From: Oopsacas minuta
Lineage: Eukaryota; Porifera; Hexactinellida; Lyssacinosida; Leucopsacidae
Length of the DNA stretch: 64,000 bases
Direction: 5' to 3'
Assembly: GCA_024704765.1 (NCBI GenBank)
Contig: JAKMXF010000321.1
Coordinates: 1,137,006-1,201,005, forward strand
How positions within the stretch are numbered: position 1 is the stretch's first letter; every line of letters starts with the position of its first letter. Shown piece after piece: positions 11,801-22,240 of this stretch. The notes under the pieces are model-generated. The model was not told the DNA's origin. It made no database searches and saw nothing but the letters and a program-made list of their open reading frames with translations. The translations under genes were made by a program, and so were the position numbers.

Positions 11801-14800
11801 ATAAGATCTTGCTAATATCAGAATCGTGGTAACTATGCCCGGTTGAGGAGGTGCCCGTGTCTTAACAACAAATCTCGTATGTTTTCTGGCTAAAATGATA
11901 TTTTCTTACTTACTGCATATAAAGAGGTGCGGATCTTGGAGGTCTACTAACTGTACAAAATCGCATGCGAAAAGAGGATTTCAATCCCACATATTTTGTT
12001 CAATAATAGGGGGACGATTTTTGTCAAAACAATATGTCCAAAAAAACGGGAGAGTAGCAAGTATGATGACGTCATTAACGACATAAAATTGAAACGCGAA
12101 TAACTCAATAATGATAACAACTAGACTGTTAGAGTAATACTTCCAATTGATTAAGTGTAGTAGATGTTGCGACGGACACATTGCCCACTATAACTATGAC
12201 GTCACCATAGTGGAGGTGGTGGTGACAAAGCGAAATTTTCAAAAGTGAGATTTCATAAAATTAGGCCAAACATGAGTGTTTGCAGACAAATAAACAGATC
12301 GCAAGAAAAATGAAACACAAATATTTGGATGAAATTTCACAAAACTATCTTACGTCACATAAATATATAATTAGTCTGTATAGAGACAAAATTGAACTGA
12401 TTAAAATTATTTATATACGTCAGGGTGGGCAGTTCTTTATGAGTTCCTTAATTATTTCCCCAATCTCACCCTGGGGTTCTTATAAAAAATACGTGTATTT
12501 TTCTAAAATAGTGATTCAATTTACAATCAAATCATTTAAAGTGAGGCTACTGCCACCCACCATAACAATATTATTCACTAATTCGAAAATGATCTAATCC
12601 AACAGTTGTAGCTCGCTTCAAATTACCTCTCTACAATCTGAGTGAGGTACATAATCAGCAATACCTCTCAGCGTGCTTTCCAGACAGCCCGCCGCTCCTG
12701 ACTTTATTATATCTAGCACCTTTCAAGCCGAATTCAGGATGTAATTTTCCCAGGTGGGCATTGCTTCTATGTTCCCCCTTGGCAGTTTTCGGTCGATGTC
12801 CCCCTCGGACTTCTTTCTTGACAGGACAGGAGCACAGGATTCTAAATTACAATCAGAGATAAACTATCCTAAAAATTCAACCCCTTACTTATTCCCACTG
12901 CGTTTCTCAAGGCGTTTTGAGTATGATGAGACATTTATCACTGGTTAGCTGAAAACAATCCTTTAATGTTGCCAAATAGATTTCCGTTAAAATTCTACAT
13001 GATTTCTGAACAATATATGTAGTCTACAGGGTTAGGCATAAGTTCTACACCAACTTCTCAAAGTAAATATCCCTAGTATTTTCTATCATGCATTTTTTCT
13101 ATAGGTTGTAGAATATACTTAGAGCATACATACTCAATTTTTTAATTCCAAATCTTTTCTAAACAGCGAATTCTTTTATGGAGGGCCAAAAATCCAAACG
13201 CCCTGCAATTTTGGAATTATATACACAGGGGAAGACAGTCAAAGAGATAACGAAAGCGCTCTGTTACCAAATGGACTGTGTATAGGACGATCCAACGTTT
13301 CAACGAAACAGGTGAGACGTCTGACAGACCTAGATCAGGTCGACCTCGATCCATACGCACACCATTGTTGAAAAAATCGGTCAGGGAGAAGATCAGATAC
13401 AACCCCAAGAGAAGCGTCCAGAAAATGGCTAACGAATGCAATTGCTCTACGCGAACTATGGGAAGGTTAGTTCATGACGATTTAGGACTTAAATCATACA
13501 AATTTAGAAAGGCACAGCTATTATCTGATGTCAACAAGAAGAGGATAGAGAAATGTAAGAAACTTCGAGAGCGGTTCAGAGATGGCAGACACCTTGATAT
13601 TCTTTTCACAGATGAAAAGTTATCCACCGTTGAATGCAGTTTCAACAGGCAAAATGATAGAGTTCTCTGCTCCACTTCAAAAGGGATATCTCCAGTTGCA
13701 AGGATAGTTAAACGAACCCAAAAACCTGCTTCTGTTATGGTCTGGGGCGGGATCACAGCTACTGGTCGGACCTCCCTCGTGTTCATTGATCAAGGTGTCA
13801 AAGTCAACCCTGAAAAGTATATTCAAGACATATTAGAAGGCGGATTAGAACCTTGGGCTACCCCGCATTTTCAAGGAAGGCACTGGATCTTTCAACAGGA
13901 CTCAGCTCCTGCTCATAAGTCCAAAGCAACCCAAACCTGGTTAAAGGACCATTTTCCAGAGATAATCTCCCCTGTGGAATGGCCAGCTTCATCTCCTGAT
14001 CTAAATCGGATGGACTTTAGCATTTGGTCAATTCTGGAGAGCAAAGCTTGCGTTAAACCCCACAAAAGTCTGGAGGCTCTCAGAGCATCATTAGTTCGGG
14101 AATGGCATCTAATACCACAGGAAGTGCTGTCTGCCTCCTCAGATTGTTTCTATAAACGTCTGAGCTCATGCATTCAGGCAAAGGGCGATATTTTTGAAGG
14201 GCTAGTATAGGATATATACAAAATTATGTGAAAACCTTGAATCACAATTATTTGATAAGTTTGCAATGCCATTGAATTGAATATACAACGATAACTGAGT
14301 TGCAGAACTTATGCCTAACCCTGTAGACAGGTCAAGAAACTTTTACACATTGGGTTAGAGTCAATAATATTCACTTTGTCTACTAGCCTAAACCCAGAAT
14401 TCTGGAGCTGGAGGGCCACCTGATTATAGTGTCAATGATATGGGGATCGGGGAGATGCCACCCAATAGTTAAATATAGCATACGAGGGGCACTTGAAAAG
14501 TTTTGTCGTTTATATACTTATATAATAGGTATTACATATTATATGGTCACATTTTTCAAAATACTCGCCTTGACACTCTATACACCTTTTCATGCGTTTA
14601 AACCAGGTATCAAAGCACATTTTCCATTCTTCTTTGGGTATCTCCTCAATTGCTAAGAAAAGTGCCCCCGGTCAACTCTTCATTGCTGAAAAATCTCCTC
14701 CCACGAAGTTGATCTTTCAGCTTTGGGAATAACCAAATTCGTAAGGGGCTAGATCTGGACTGTAGGGTGGGTGGGGTAGCGTTCCGATCCTATAATTCTC

Positions 14801-16691
14801 TAAAAACTCACGAGTTCTTAGTGCTGTATGTGATGAAGCATTATCGTGGTGAAGCAGGATTCCTCGGACACCTGACTTCTCACGTTGTTTTTTCGATAGC
14901 ACTGAATACTTTCGGAAGACATATTGTGGTATACCAATCAGCGGTGACTGTCTTCCTATCCTCAAGTGCAATTCCTTCAACAAATCCACTACGTCTAAAG
15001 AAAATCGCCCACATCTGCTTTCCGACTGATCTAATTCTCCGAACCTTTGTTGGAGGTAAACCACCTTCTTCGACCCACTCCTTAGATTGTCTCTTCGTTT
15101 CTGGATCATAGTGGTATATCCATGTCTCATCGCCTGTGAGTATTTCAGAAACAGCTCTAGAAGTTCCATTAGTAAATCTTTTAAGCATAATTTTGCAAAA
15201 GTCCACTTGGCACTTTTTCTGATCGGACGACAAAGAATGCGGGATCCAACGTGCACATAACTTTCTAAGACCGAGCTCTTTATGTAAGATGACGTTTATA
15301 CTCCCCGATGACAATTTGGTTTCATGTTCTAACTGAGCGTAAGTAACATGAGGGTCTTTTGTTACTTCGTCCAACACCAGCTCTACATTTTGGACCGTGT
15401 GTGTAATACTGGGCCTACCAGGACGGGGACCATCTTCAAGAATAAAATTTCCATGAATAAACTCTGAGTACCATCGCTCTACTGTTCTCAAACAAGGAGC
15501 TATATTTGGGAAGTGCTTCTGCAAAGTTTCGTGTATTTCCAAACGGCTCTTCTCAAGTTTGAACAAAATTAAAATCATCGCTCTAAAATCGCGTTTTGTG
15601 AGGTCAGATTCTGGTTGAGGAATCATACAAGCCATAGCTTTTAGAAATCAAGCAATTCGAAAAGTACAAAAGATAAACTGATGAAATTTGTTGTGTAGGT
15701 AAATAATATGCGTCTAAATATATATAAAATAATTTTATTAGAAAATACTTGTGGTTTAATAACAAACGACAAAACTTTTCGAGTGCCCTTCGTATGTGTA
15801 GTATTCTACTCTTAGAGCAAGTTATAATCTTTGAATGACCAGAACCATTCACAAAATAGTGCTTCCAAGCTCTGTTGTCAACAACACTACTAGAGTACTA
15901 TTCCTTTTCGCTTATTATTAACAATTCGTATTTTAGTGCAGCTCCTATAGGGAGATGCCCTAATGGCATGGACGATGTGTGACGTCCGTCCTTCCTCGCG
16001 GCAGTGTGAAATCTAGCAGTCCAATTAACATAACAATTGGTATACATATACATTTTGGGTCGGAGATTTGCACCTCAGGTATAAACAATGCTAAAGTGAA
16101 TATTTCACACACTTTGGAAATACTTCGAAATGATGCTAGAGATTTTGTTTCAAAGTCATGGGTGATCGAGTATGTATGTAGATTTCAAATTTCACATTAT
16201 AAATCTATATCTAAATGATTTATCATATGATTAATCATAACACAAACAAACTTTCCTGTGTTGCACTCCCAGTCTGTCGGCTGGGCATTTTATATACACA
16301 TTTCCTTGCTAACACTTGATATTAATCCTATTATCATTTAGATTCAAAAACTTTGGCTTATCAAGCTCATATGGCTGAGAGATGGCCAAAATTTATTAAA
16401 AGCTGGTTGAATGATTATGCCAGACCAAAGTTAGTACTTGTCTACGAAAAAATTAACAACAATAAAGAAGAACGTTTACATTCAATAGCTGAATTCCTAA
16501 ATGTCCCTATACTCGACCAAGGTCTAATGTGTTTACAGAAATACCCTAATGGTTATGCTCTCAGGGATAAACAGGTACCCAGGCCGAAGTTTCTTAATCC
16601 GTCAATAGAGCACTTAATCCAGGAAGGATTGAGAGAAGTATCTCCTATTCTCATGAATTATGGGATATATTACAATTTGGATAATAACTGA
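8513..16691 (+). CDS. WSCD-like Golgi sulfotransferase, three exons
   Basis: Exons 8513-8855, 9442-9675 and 16342-16691 join in phase 1 at both junctions to 927 nt, that is 308 residues plus TGA. The product is a predicted type II membrane protein with a cytoplasmic start, a membrane anchor at about residues 14-35, and a lumenal sulfotransferase fold. The 5'-phosphosulfate loop TFPGSGTTWLRYLIE is at about 93-107, and the 3'-phosphate element ILIRHPRNSIIAEVNRE is at about 162-178 with R165 and S170. The pattern matches the sulfotransferase part of WSC-domain proteins (WSCD1/2) without the WSC domain. It would transfer sulfate from PAPS to a glycan in the Golgi; the acceptor is unknown. NTT and NVT near residues 67-75 are possible glycosylation sites. 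The start could also be the ATG at 8528. The 6.7-kb second intron is filled with transposons. Confidence 0.8.
9196..9371. mobile_element. pogo/Tigger-like small element
   Basis: The left part CCCCGAAATTACGACCAC and the inverse of the right part CCTCGAAATTACGACCAC match, and the right end reads GGTTCCACTGTA, the usual form of pogo-like termini (TACAGTGGAACC when inverted). No coding sequence. It lies in the first intron of the sulfotransferase gene. Confidence 0.5.
9442..9675 (+). CDS. Sulfotransferase exon 2 (3'-phosphate binding)
   Basis: It lies between the acceptor TTTAG (ending 9441) and the donor G|GTAAGT. It encodes IYDRDNENFKGSTF, SIAIKTH and the RHPRNSI element. Both junctions are phase 1 and agree with exons 1 and 3. 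Confidence 0.8.
9795..9827. repeat. (TG)n microsatellite
   Basis: About 33 bases of alternating TG with one TATG interruption, in intron 2 of the sulfotransferase gene. Confidence 0.95.
10140..10740. repeat. Dispersed repeat family B, near full copy plus end fragment
   Basis: The segment 10317-10735 repeats blocks found in inverse at 40205-40735 and 60790-61085: TATTTTGGGC, GACTCGGGCATGTTCGAGTC, ATGACGCCATTATC, GATTTTTCGA-like, and ACCATGGATAATAAAA with GGCCATTCAATG. The end block GAGGCATGTACTGCCGAGTG at about 10686 is one of many diverged copies of a GAGGCAC...GTGCCGAG palindrome. The fragment at 10150-10240 carries the same palindrome and GCGTAGCGC. The open frame through this copy resembles one in the 40468-40704 copy, but this reflects shared repeat DNA, not a gene. 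Confidence 0.6.
11612..11770. mobile_element. pogo/Tigger-like terminal remnant
   Basis: It starts TACAGTACACCCTCGCTAAT, typical for a pogo-like terminus. The words CTCGCTAATCCGA occur twice (about 11624 and 11707). No transposase is seen. Confidence 0.45.
11771..13026. other. No gene seen; two CRE-type palindromes
   Basis: TGACGTCA occurs at 12067-12074 (within the ten-base palindrome ATGACGTCAT) and again at 12197-12204, the latter between CCACTAT and ATAGTGG. These fit CRE/ATF sites in form but lie in a sulfotransferase intron among repeats, with no promoter visible. The rest is unassigned. Confidence 0.4.
13027..14323 (+). mobile_element. DD37D (maT-type) mariner element
   Basis: The element is 1297 bp with inverted termini CAGGGTTAGGCATAAGTTCT and its inverse, flanked by TA at 13025-13026 and 14324-14325. 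It carries one transposase gene on the plus strand and sits in intron 2 of the sulfotransferase gene. The termini are still near identical, so insertion was fairly recent. Confidence 0.9.
13178..14210 (+). pseudogene. DD37D mariner transposase, one frameshift
   Basis: The N-terminal helix-turn-helix part starts at the ATG at 13178 (MEGQKSKRPAILELYTQGK) and runs into a stop at 13283. The rest is open in the next frame from about 13266 to TAG at 14210, so one extra base lies near 13262-13270. The main frame has ETSDRPRSGRPRS (linker/GRPR-like), the second DNA-binding part, and the catalytic residues in FTDEK, FQQDSAPAH and SSPDLNRMDF. I count 37 residues between the second and third Asp, which defines the DD37D group. 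Expected length is about 345 residues. Catalytic residues are intact; only the frameshift disables it, and it could be a sequencing error. Confidence 0.85.
14483..15792 (-). mobile_element. mariner (DD34 type) element
   Basis: The element is 1310 bp with termini CGAGGGGCACTTGAAAAGTT and, inverted, CGAAGGGCACTCGAAAAGTT, flanked by TA at 14481-14482 and 15793-15794. Transposase lies on the minus strand. It lies 157 bp downstream of the DD37D element, in the same intron. Confidence 0.9.
14510..15635 (-). pseudogene. mariner transposase, two frameshifts
   Basis: From the ATG at 15635 the frame gives the paired-like DNA-binding domain (LQKHFPNIAPCLRTVERWY), the linker GPRPGRPS, the signature ARWIPHSLSSDQK and the first catalytic motif TGDETWIYHYDPE. 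An extra A in a run at about 14885-14891 shifts the frame. The next frame carries GILLHHDNASSHTA and PYSPDLAPYEF. Directly after this a missing base near 14745 shifts the frame again, and the family-like tail WLFPKLKDQL continues to a TAA at 14510-14512. The residue at the third catalytic position is Glu (GAA) where this family has Asp, with 34 residues after the second Asp. Inactive copy. Confidence 0.85.
15938..16245 (+). repeat. Dispersed repeat family A, copy 1
   Basis: The 5' end has three adjacent small hairpins: CTCCTATAGGGAG, ATGCCCTAATGGCAT and GGACGATGTGTGACGTCC. These are followed by AAATCTAGCAGTCCAATTAA, TTTGGGTCGGAGATTTGCAC and a 3' part with GATGCTAGAGATT and GATTTATCATATGATTAATC. 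Other copies or parts: 17005-17105, 19370-19745, 22070-22240 and 45671-46215 (plus); 26545-26700, 30345-30412 and 34522-34795 (minus). No coding capacity; class unknown. Confidence 0.75.
16342..16691 (+). CDS. Sulfotransferase exon 3 (C-terminal part)
   Basis: It starts after the acceptor ATTTAG at 16341 (phase 1) and ends at TGA 16689-16691. It encodes the C-terminal part of the fold, with LVLVYEKINNNKEERLHSI, a conserved-type strand and helix that normally completes the PAPS pocket in this family. Confidence 0.8.
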
Positions 16692-16869
16692 ATTTATCTA
16701 TTGCACATTTTAATGTATATACGTATTGTCAATTTTATCATTTACATAATGATTTTCTGGTGTTATTCCTTGATATATTTCAGATTTTTGCCGGAATGAA
16801 TATTACAGGTATCCTTCATCCTCGATTTAAGGGATAGATTATTCTTTGGAAATACCGTGTAAAACGAAT

Positions 16870-17262
16870 TTTAGTCGATCACCAAATTAATGATCACGAT
16901 TTCAATCGTTCAAGAAGAATGATCGGAGATCGTGATTCCGATCCTTGCACCGAAAAGGGTAGCGATCACAATCACGATTTCCGATCACATTTCTGAAATT
17001 TATAAGCACCCCATATAGAGAGATGCTCTATTACCTGCTGCAGTCCACCCGTTCGGGTGGCCATGCGAAATCTACCAGTCTGATTGCCATGAAAATTCAG
17101 TTTCAAATTCTGTCTGCCCAAAAAGATCGAAAATATGATCCAATAATTTTCAGGATAAAATGATCGCGATCTTACACTCGATTACTGTTTATAAAATGAC
17201 CGGCGATCATCCTCCGATCGACAAAAACAGATTGCGATCGCACGATACTAATGCCCTAACTA
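16870..17262. mobile_element. GATC-dense small element with a family-A insertion
   Basis: By my count GATC occurs 14 times between 16877 and 17245, mostly inside CGATCAC/CACGATT-type words on both strands. The right end reads CGATCGCACGATACTAATG. A piece of family A is inserted at about 17005-17105. The form resembles GATC-rich subterminal regions of some hAT elements, but no target duplication was found. Confidence 0.45.
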
Positions 17263-17429
17263 CAAGTGATAGAACCTTTGCGTAAGAGTCAGCCAAAAGT
17301 CCAATCAGCACACATCTTCGTGGTCGAAGGTTCGCCTTTGTGATCCGAAACCCGACGTTTAGGGAGGTGAACAAACAGCAGTTATAGTACGGACTGCTAA
17401 CAACATCCTAGACCTGAGAGAGAAGAAAC

Positions 17430-17880
17430 ATTCCTCGGCTGGCACGCCATTACCCGAAAATGTGCCGGGTCACTGGTTACTCTGATAGAAGACATTCTTC
17501 GTATATATGGATATAGAAAATAACTGTGTTGGTCAGGTTCTAGATGGCGCTGCAGCAGTGAGGGAGGGCTAAGTGGAGTGAAAACGAGGATAATATCTAT
17601 GCATCCTCAGGATTTGTTCATCTATTGTGTAGGTCACGCACAATATTTGGTCCTCAAGCAAGGCGATATAGTAGTACCCGCTTGCGAACACGAAATGTCT
17701 GTAGAGAAAATCATGTTAAGCGTACTTCAGCCTGGAAGGCTGAACATCAACGGAGAAGTGATGAGAGAACAAGTGATCAGGGAAAGGATAACGACGAAGG
17801 AGACTCTGACAGCTAGGAAGAGTAGTGGATTGGTTTGTACGTGGAAAATATTGGCAAAGAAAAAGAAACTGTGATGTTAC
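17430..17880 (+). pseudogene. hAT-type transposase fragment
   Basis: In one frame VGQVLDGAAAVREG is followed, after a one-base shift near 17565, by GLSGVKTRIISMHP, LFIYCVGHAQYLVLKQ. This is the order DGA...SG...(I/V)HC.GH.LNLV seen in the RNase-H-like core of DUF4371/ZMYM-type hAT transposases. The open frame at 17578-17874 is therefore part of a transposon relic and not a gene. A further weakly similar piece (ITEADEIGL at about 19000) may continue it beyond the foldback element at 18075-18847. Confidence 0.5.
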
Positions 17881-18074
17881 TCAGTGATCGAGATGGTTGT
17901 GCAACTAAGGGGTCGTTTCAAGATTTTAAACAATTATTCTTCACTGTTGGATTACTTTACACAGTCATTAAAAGTGGACGAATAGTCAAGTGTTAAGAAT
18001 TCTTATCTAGCTAAAGCTAGAGAGTTTGTCAACCTACTAGATAACTACTGCACGTATTACAGCTTACGTGTATT

Positions 18075-18847
18075 CATAGACTACTATATAATACAGATAG
18101 GAAAGTAGTCGAGGAACGAATAAAAACGAAAGGCCATTTATATAAATCTCATAAAAGTTAAATTAACCCTTCAAAATTTGTGAATTGAACTTTTTTAAGG
18201 TTAGAAAATGTAACTAATCAGTTAAGACTACCTAAAGTTCAAGCGGCCATCTTTCATCTCGTTTAGGCGCATTCAATTCACGACATTAAAATTCACACAA
18301 ATGCTCATCAAAATAGAATTTTTTACTTTATGAAATTCTTGTATTTCAATGAATTAATGTCCTCTATTTATTCATACGGTATATAAAATTAGCCGTTTTC
18401 TTTAGAATATTTGTATCACATCTTAATAGCCTATTTTTGAAAATTCATAAATGTATTTTTGATAAATATATTATTTTATGTCACATGAAATAATTGCAAT
18501 AAGCAATACTTAAAACATAGATTTAACTTGAGTGTGAATTACTTGTACGAATTCTAACAATATTAGCATAAAGTTAAATACAATACATTTTTTACAAAAA
18601 TATTTGAGAAAATGTTCAAATTATATAAATGCTAACGTCATCGCATAAATTGCGCCTAAACGAGATGAAAGATGGCCGTTTGAACCTTTTAGGTAGTCTT
18701 AACTCATTCTTCACATTTTCTAACCCTAAAAAAGTTCAATTCACAAATTTTGAAGGATTAATTTAACTTTTATGAGATTTATATAAATGGCCTCTTTTGT
18801 ACTCGTTCCTCGGCTACTTTCCTATCTGTATTATATAGTAGTATATG
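18075..18847 (+). mobile_element. Foldback element family C, copy 1
   Basis: The element is 773 bp, flanked by GTGTATT at 18068-18074 and 18848-18854. Its ends are long imperfect inverted repeats of about 200 bp that begin CATAGACTACTATATAATAC and, inverted, CATATACTACTATATAATAC. Each arm carries GGCCATCTTTCATCTCGTTT. The centre is AT-rich and noncoding. A copy in opposite orientation lies at 25709-26486. Confidence 0.85.
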
Positions 18848-18854
18848 GTGTATT

Positions 18855-19369
18855 GCAGGATGCGTACTCTATTATTAACCTGTACATCGTATCATTCAAT
18901 CTCCTACCTTGACCGGGATCATATAAGGACTACTCATGATCGGATGAGTCCGAAAGCTAAAGATTGGATCGCATAAACAGCATTCTACAAGAAAGTGATA
19001 ACAGAAGCTGATGAAATAGGCTTATAGGGTCTTATTCTTGAGCGTGCCTCCGGGCGGGGGAGAAAGAGTAAATTTATGGCTGCTTTAGAAGAGGATCAGC
19101 TTCTGCTCGTGCAACATGCTCCACCAATTCATAGGTCTATCCTGCTCGAACTGGTTGTGATTCGAGGAGGAAGTATGACTCCGCTGACATAACTATTGTA
19201 GGTACATGGAGAAGCTATGTTCAAATCTGAGCGCGATATACAGATACTATGTGGTTGCTTTAATAATATCGCATGGAAAGGATTTTATCAGTACTGCTCA
19301 GTTGAAAATAATTCGTTCAGATTGGCGAAATGCACTGAAACAATACTATAGGATCTATGATCCTTTTTT
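18855..19369. other. No gene recognised; possible hAT tail
   Basis: An open stretch around 19000-19190 (plus) reads ITEADEIGL, then a basic segment and LLLVQHAPP. It may be a decayed piece of an hAT transposase but is too broken to assign. Nothing else seen. Confidence 0.3.
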
Positions 19370-19745
19370 AGCGCAGCTCCTATGCCCTAAGCATAGGGAC
19401 GTACGTCAGATGCCACATATCCTAAGTACGTCCACGCGGCCGTGCGAAATCTGACATTCCGATTCACATGAAAATTGTTATCGCACATATATTCATTTTG
19501 GGTCGGCGATTTCCACTTTGGGCATTTATTTTTTCCAAAGTATAATTTTCACACCTTTCTCTATATTAAATTCAAAAGCATATTAGAGATTAGGTTAAAT
19601 ATGTCATAGATAATTGGGTGTGTAGAGTCCGATTTGAGATTTTCCGAGTCTGAAAGTTACAAATTCACAGTTTTATCATATGATTAATCATATTTTCACA
19701 CCTTTTTGCACATATTTTGAAAGATCCTGGAGATTTCCTTTCTAC
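19370..19745 (+). repeat. Dispersed repeat family A, copy 2
   Basis: It shares GCAGCTCCTATGCCCTAAGC, CGGCCGTGCGAAATCTG, TTTTGGGTCGGCGATTT and TTATCATATGATTAATCAT with the copy at 15938. The hairpins at the 5' end are rearranged (CCCTAAGCATAGGG). Confidence 0.65.
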
Positions 19746-20235
19746 TGTTAGTCAGGGGTAATTGTGAGTTTAGATTCCAATTGTATCTTTTCAAATCTAC
19801 GTATACTCAAATTATTTATCATAAGCCGAATTGCCCCTTGTATGCAGCTGGTAGCAGCAAAATCTATTAATATTTCCAAGGCCATTTTGAATATTTGGTG
19901 TATTTTAGGATTTTTCTTAAGTAACATGGTTAATGCAGGGTTGGTGTAAAATACATTAAGATGTATTTAAATACATACAAAAAACATTTCTAAATGTATT
20001 TTATGGAACACAATTACTTTGTAAATGATCACCAAAGTATTTAAATACTTTTAAAATACTTTCCGACAATATTTCAACACTTCACAAATCTTCCTTAACA
20101 GTATAGATTATCTATTATACTAAGGAACATGGATCTATTAATTAACATTAACAATAGTCTCTCGTTAATACGAACACTTGGATAAGACGAACACATTTTG
20201 ACGGTCCCCTGGTGTTGTCTGTTCGCACACTTTCA
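19746..20235. repeat. TATTTAAATAC-rich stretch and a pogo-like terminus
   Basis: At 19945-20075 words such as TGTATTTAAATACAT and AAGTATTTAAATACTTT recur. At 20158-20215 TCTCTCGTTAATACGAACAC and ACGGTCCCC have the form of pogo/Tigger termini. No coding sequence is seen. Confidence 0.35.
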
Positions 20236-20544
20236 AAAGAGCTTCTCTTGCATTTCGTTTATTCATTCTGGCCATCTTTGAGGTTTGGAAATTATGTCAA
20301 ATTAAATCTATTTATTTGTATATGCGAAATTAAGTCCTATTTATTTCAAAGTACGAACGAAGATTCTGAGGTGATATGCCAGCATAAGCGCTAAATTTGA
20401 ATTGTCAACTGCTGGTAATTGTAGACCTTTGTTGTTCGCATACTGATTATTTTCCACAAACTATTTGTATTAATTTATTCATATCAATATGGTCTTTGAA
20501 ATATGATCTTTGAGACTTTTCTACTAATCTTGTGAAAAAATTCC

Positions 20545-20990
20545 TCTTCATCCTCTAATTTGAATTATCACCTGCTTGGGCATATAGTCTCGCTCTTTCA
20601 TCGCAATCCGTATTTCCTCAGTTAACCAATCTGGAACAGTAGAATATTCTACTCCTTTTTCCTGCCAGGCGTGTGAGTCTAAGACATCTATTAGGAGCTC
20701 AATACACGAAAACCTCCTGTATACAACCTCAATTATGTTTGTTTCATCTCGACATTTAAACTTCAGTATTTCGTCAAATATAAATAGTAACACCACCGTG
20801 ATTCATTCCATTTGATCTATCTTTCCTCAATAATTTGTACCCTGGAACATTAAATTCATTATTTGTATGAGTAGGAGCTAACCACGTCTTGGACTTACAA
20901 AAATTGTCGCATTCTTTATTGGTTAGTAGAATAAGAACATCACAATCTTATCAGCAAGGCTTCAAATATTCCAATGAGAAATCTTTAAAC
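20545..20990 (-). pseudogene. LINE relic: endonuclease end and EN-RT linker
   Basis: On the minus strand, from about 20960 downward, the translation gives DCDVLILL, then TWLAPTHTNNEFNVPGYKLL, RKDRSNG and HGGVTIYI. These match the end of the AP-type endonuclease of CR1/L2-like non-LTR retrotransposons. After a region broken by frameshifts, VPDWLTEEIRIAMKERDY follows, the usual segment between endonuclease and reverse transcriptase. No reverse transcriptase domain remains in the window. Confidence 0.65.
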
Positions 20991-22069
20991 CCTTCGGTAG
21001 GCCAAAGCCAGAGGAGACAGACCAGATTGTAAACCCATAATCTAATAGCTCCTTAGTTTGTTTTATGAAGTTTTGAAATTGTATGTATATGTAAAGCCTT
21101 TTTATGAAAATGGCAATTGGAAATTAACAATATTTGACAATGCAATGGAATTTATTAACTTTTGTAATACAAATTTGTTCAAAAAGTTTTGAACAGCCCC
21201 TTGTAGTTTTAAATATGTATACTGATATTCGCATGAGCCAATACATTTCATAGGACTACAGATTTTTTAGATGAGCCTTGTAATGATATATCCCTGTGTA
21301 AATGTGGCCTGCATGTTGCAAAAGTTTACGAACCCCTGACATAGAGCATAAACTTATATGCAAGAATATCATATATCAACATACAATATCTGATTTCTAT
21401 GGTTTAGCTCCACTGTAGGTTATCTATATTTCTAATATGAAATTAATATTCTGTAATCTTACGATATCTTATTTGTGTGATTTGACTTTATATGTCTATC
21501 TGATTATAGTTATAATAGCAAGTATGTATATAAGAAATCAGTAAAATTATTCAGTCTCATTATTCAACAACATTTGATTGCTAAATTATAATGTTTTCAA
21601 CTCGACTCGGAAATATATCCTTCAATATCAATTGTAAGTTGAAAACTTTCCTATAATTCGCTCTTTTCATTACATCCATGCTGATCGTCCGGCCCGCCAG
21701 GTCTAACACTCAGACTCGAACCTTCTCACTTTAGATACTTTCTAGTGATTCTAAGTATGAATCCTATTATAGGTCAAACCTAGATTATCCGAATTCAATT
21801 TGATCATTGAATTGAAGTGATCGTAATATTTTCCCATCTAATATATTTGATATTTACCACTTCTTATTTTGCCTTAAACAAGCTAAAATCTATTCAAATA
21901 TCTTCTGTGACCCCCACAATATAATTTTTGTGCATTTTATTATCCAAACCAAGTATATGAACAAATTTAGTCTAAAAATTGATGAACTCTTCTTATGCAT
22001 CAAAAATTGACTTGGAGGTCATCAAAAACATCTATGGTCAAAGCTCCAAGAGGGTTGTCGGGCTCCAGG
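20991..22069. other. No gene seen
   Basis: At 21270-21345 the inverse strand reads CAGGGGTTCGTAAACTTTTG, the form of a hAT terminus. Otherwise AT-rich sequence without recognisable content. Confidence 0.4.
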
Positions 22070-22170
22070 GCAACAGTCTTATTGGGCTGGACGATGTGCG
22101 ACGTCCGAGGTCCGTTCATCCCTCCGCGCGGACTTGCGAAATCTAGCAGTCCAATCAACATGAAAATTGG

Positions 22171-22210
<40 letters not shown>

Positions 22211-22240
22211 GTCGGAGATTTGCACCTCTAGTATGAATTT
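22070..22240 (+). repeat. Family A fragment with (TA)n run
   Basis: It has TGGACGATGTGCGACGTCC and AAATCTAGCAGTCCAATCAA as in the copy at 15938, and then a pure TA run at 22176-22207 in place of the TATACATATACATT segment, followed by TTGGGTCGGAGATTTGCACC. Confidence 0.75.

Noticed and set aside
13217-13786. Minus-strand open frames across the DD37D element
   Set aside because: They are antisense shadows of the transposase gene.
17578-17874. 98-residue open frame as a host gene
   Set aside because: Its first half matches the hAT core when joined to the frame upstream, so it is a transposon remnant.
18941-18956. CGGATGAGTCCGAAAG, similar to a hammerhead ribozyme core
   Set aside because: The core needs CTGATGA and a paired stem II before GAAA. 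Here the T is G and there is no GGAC partner for GTCC, so no stem II can form.
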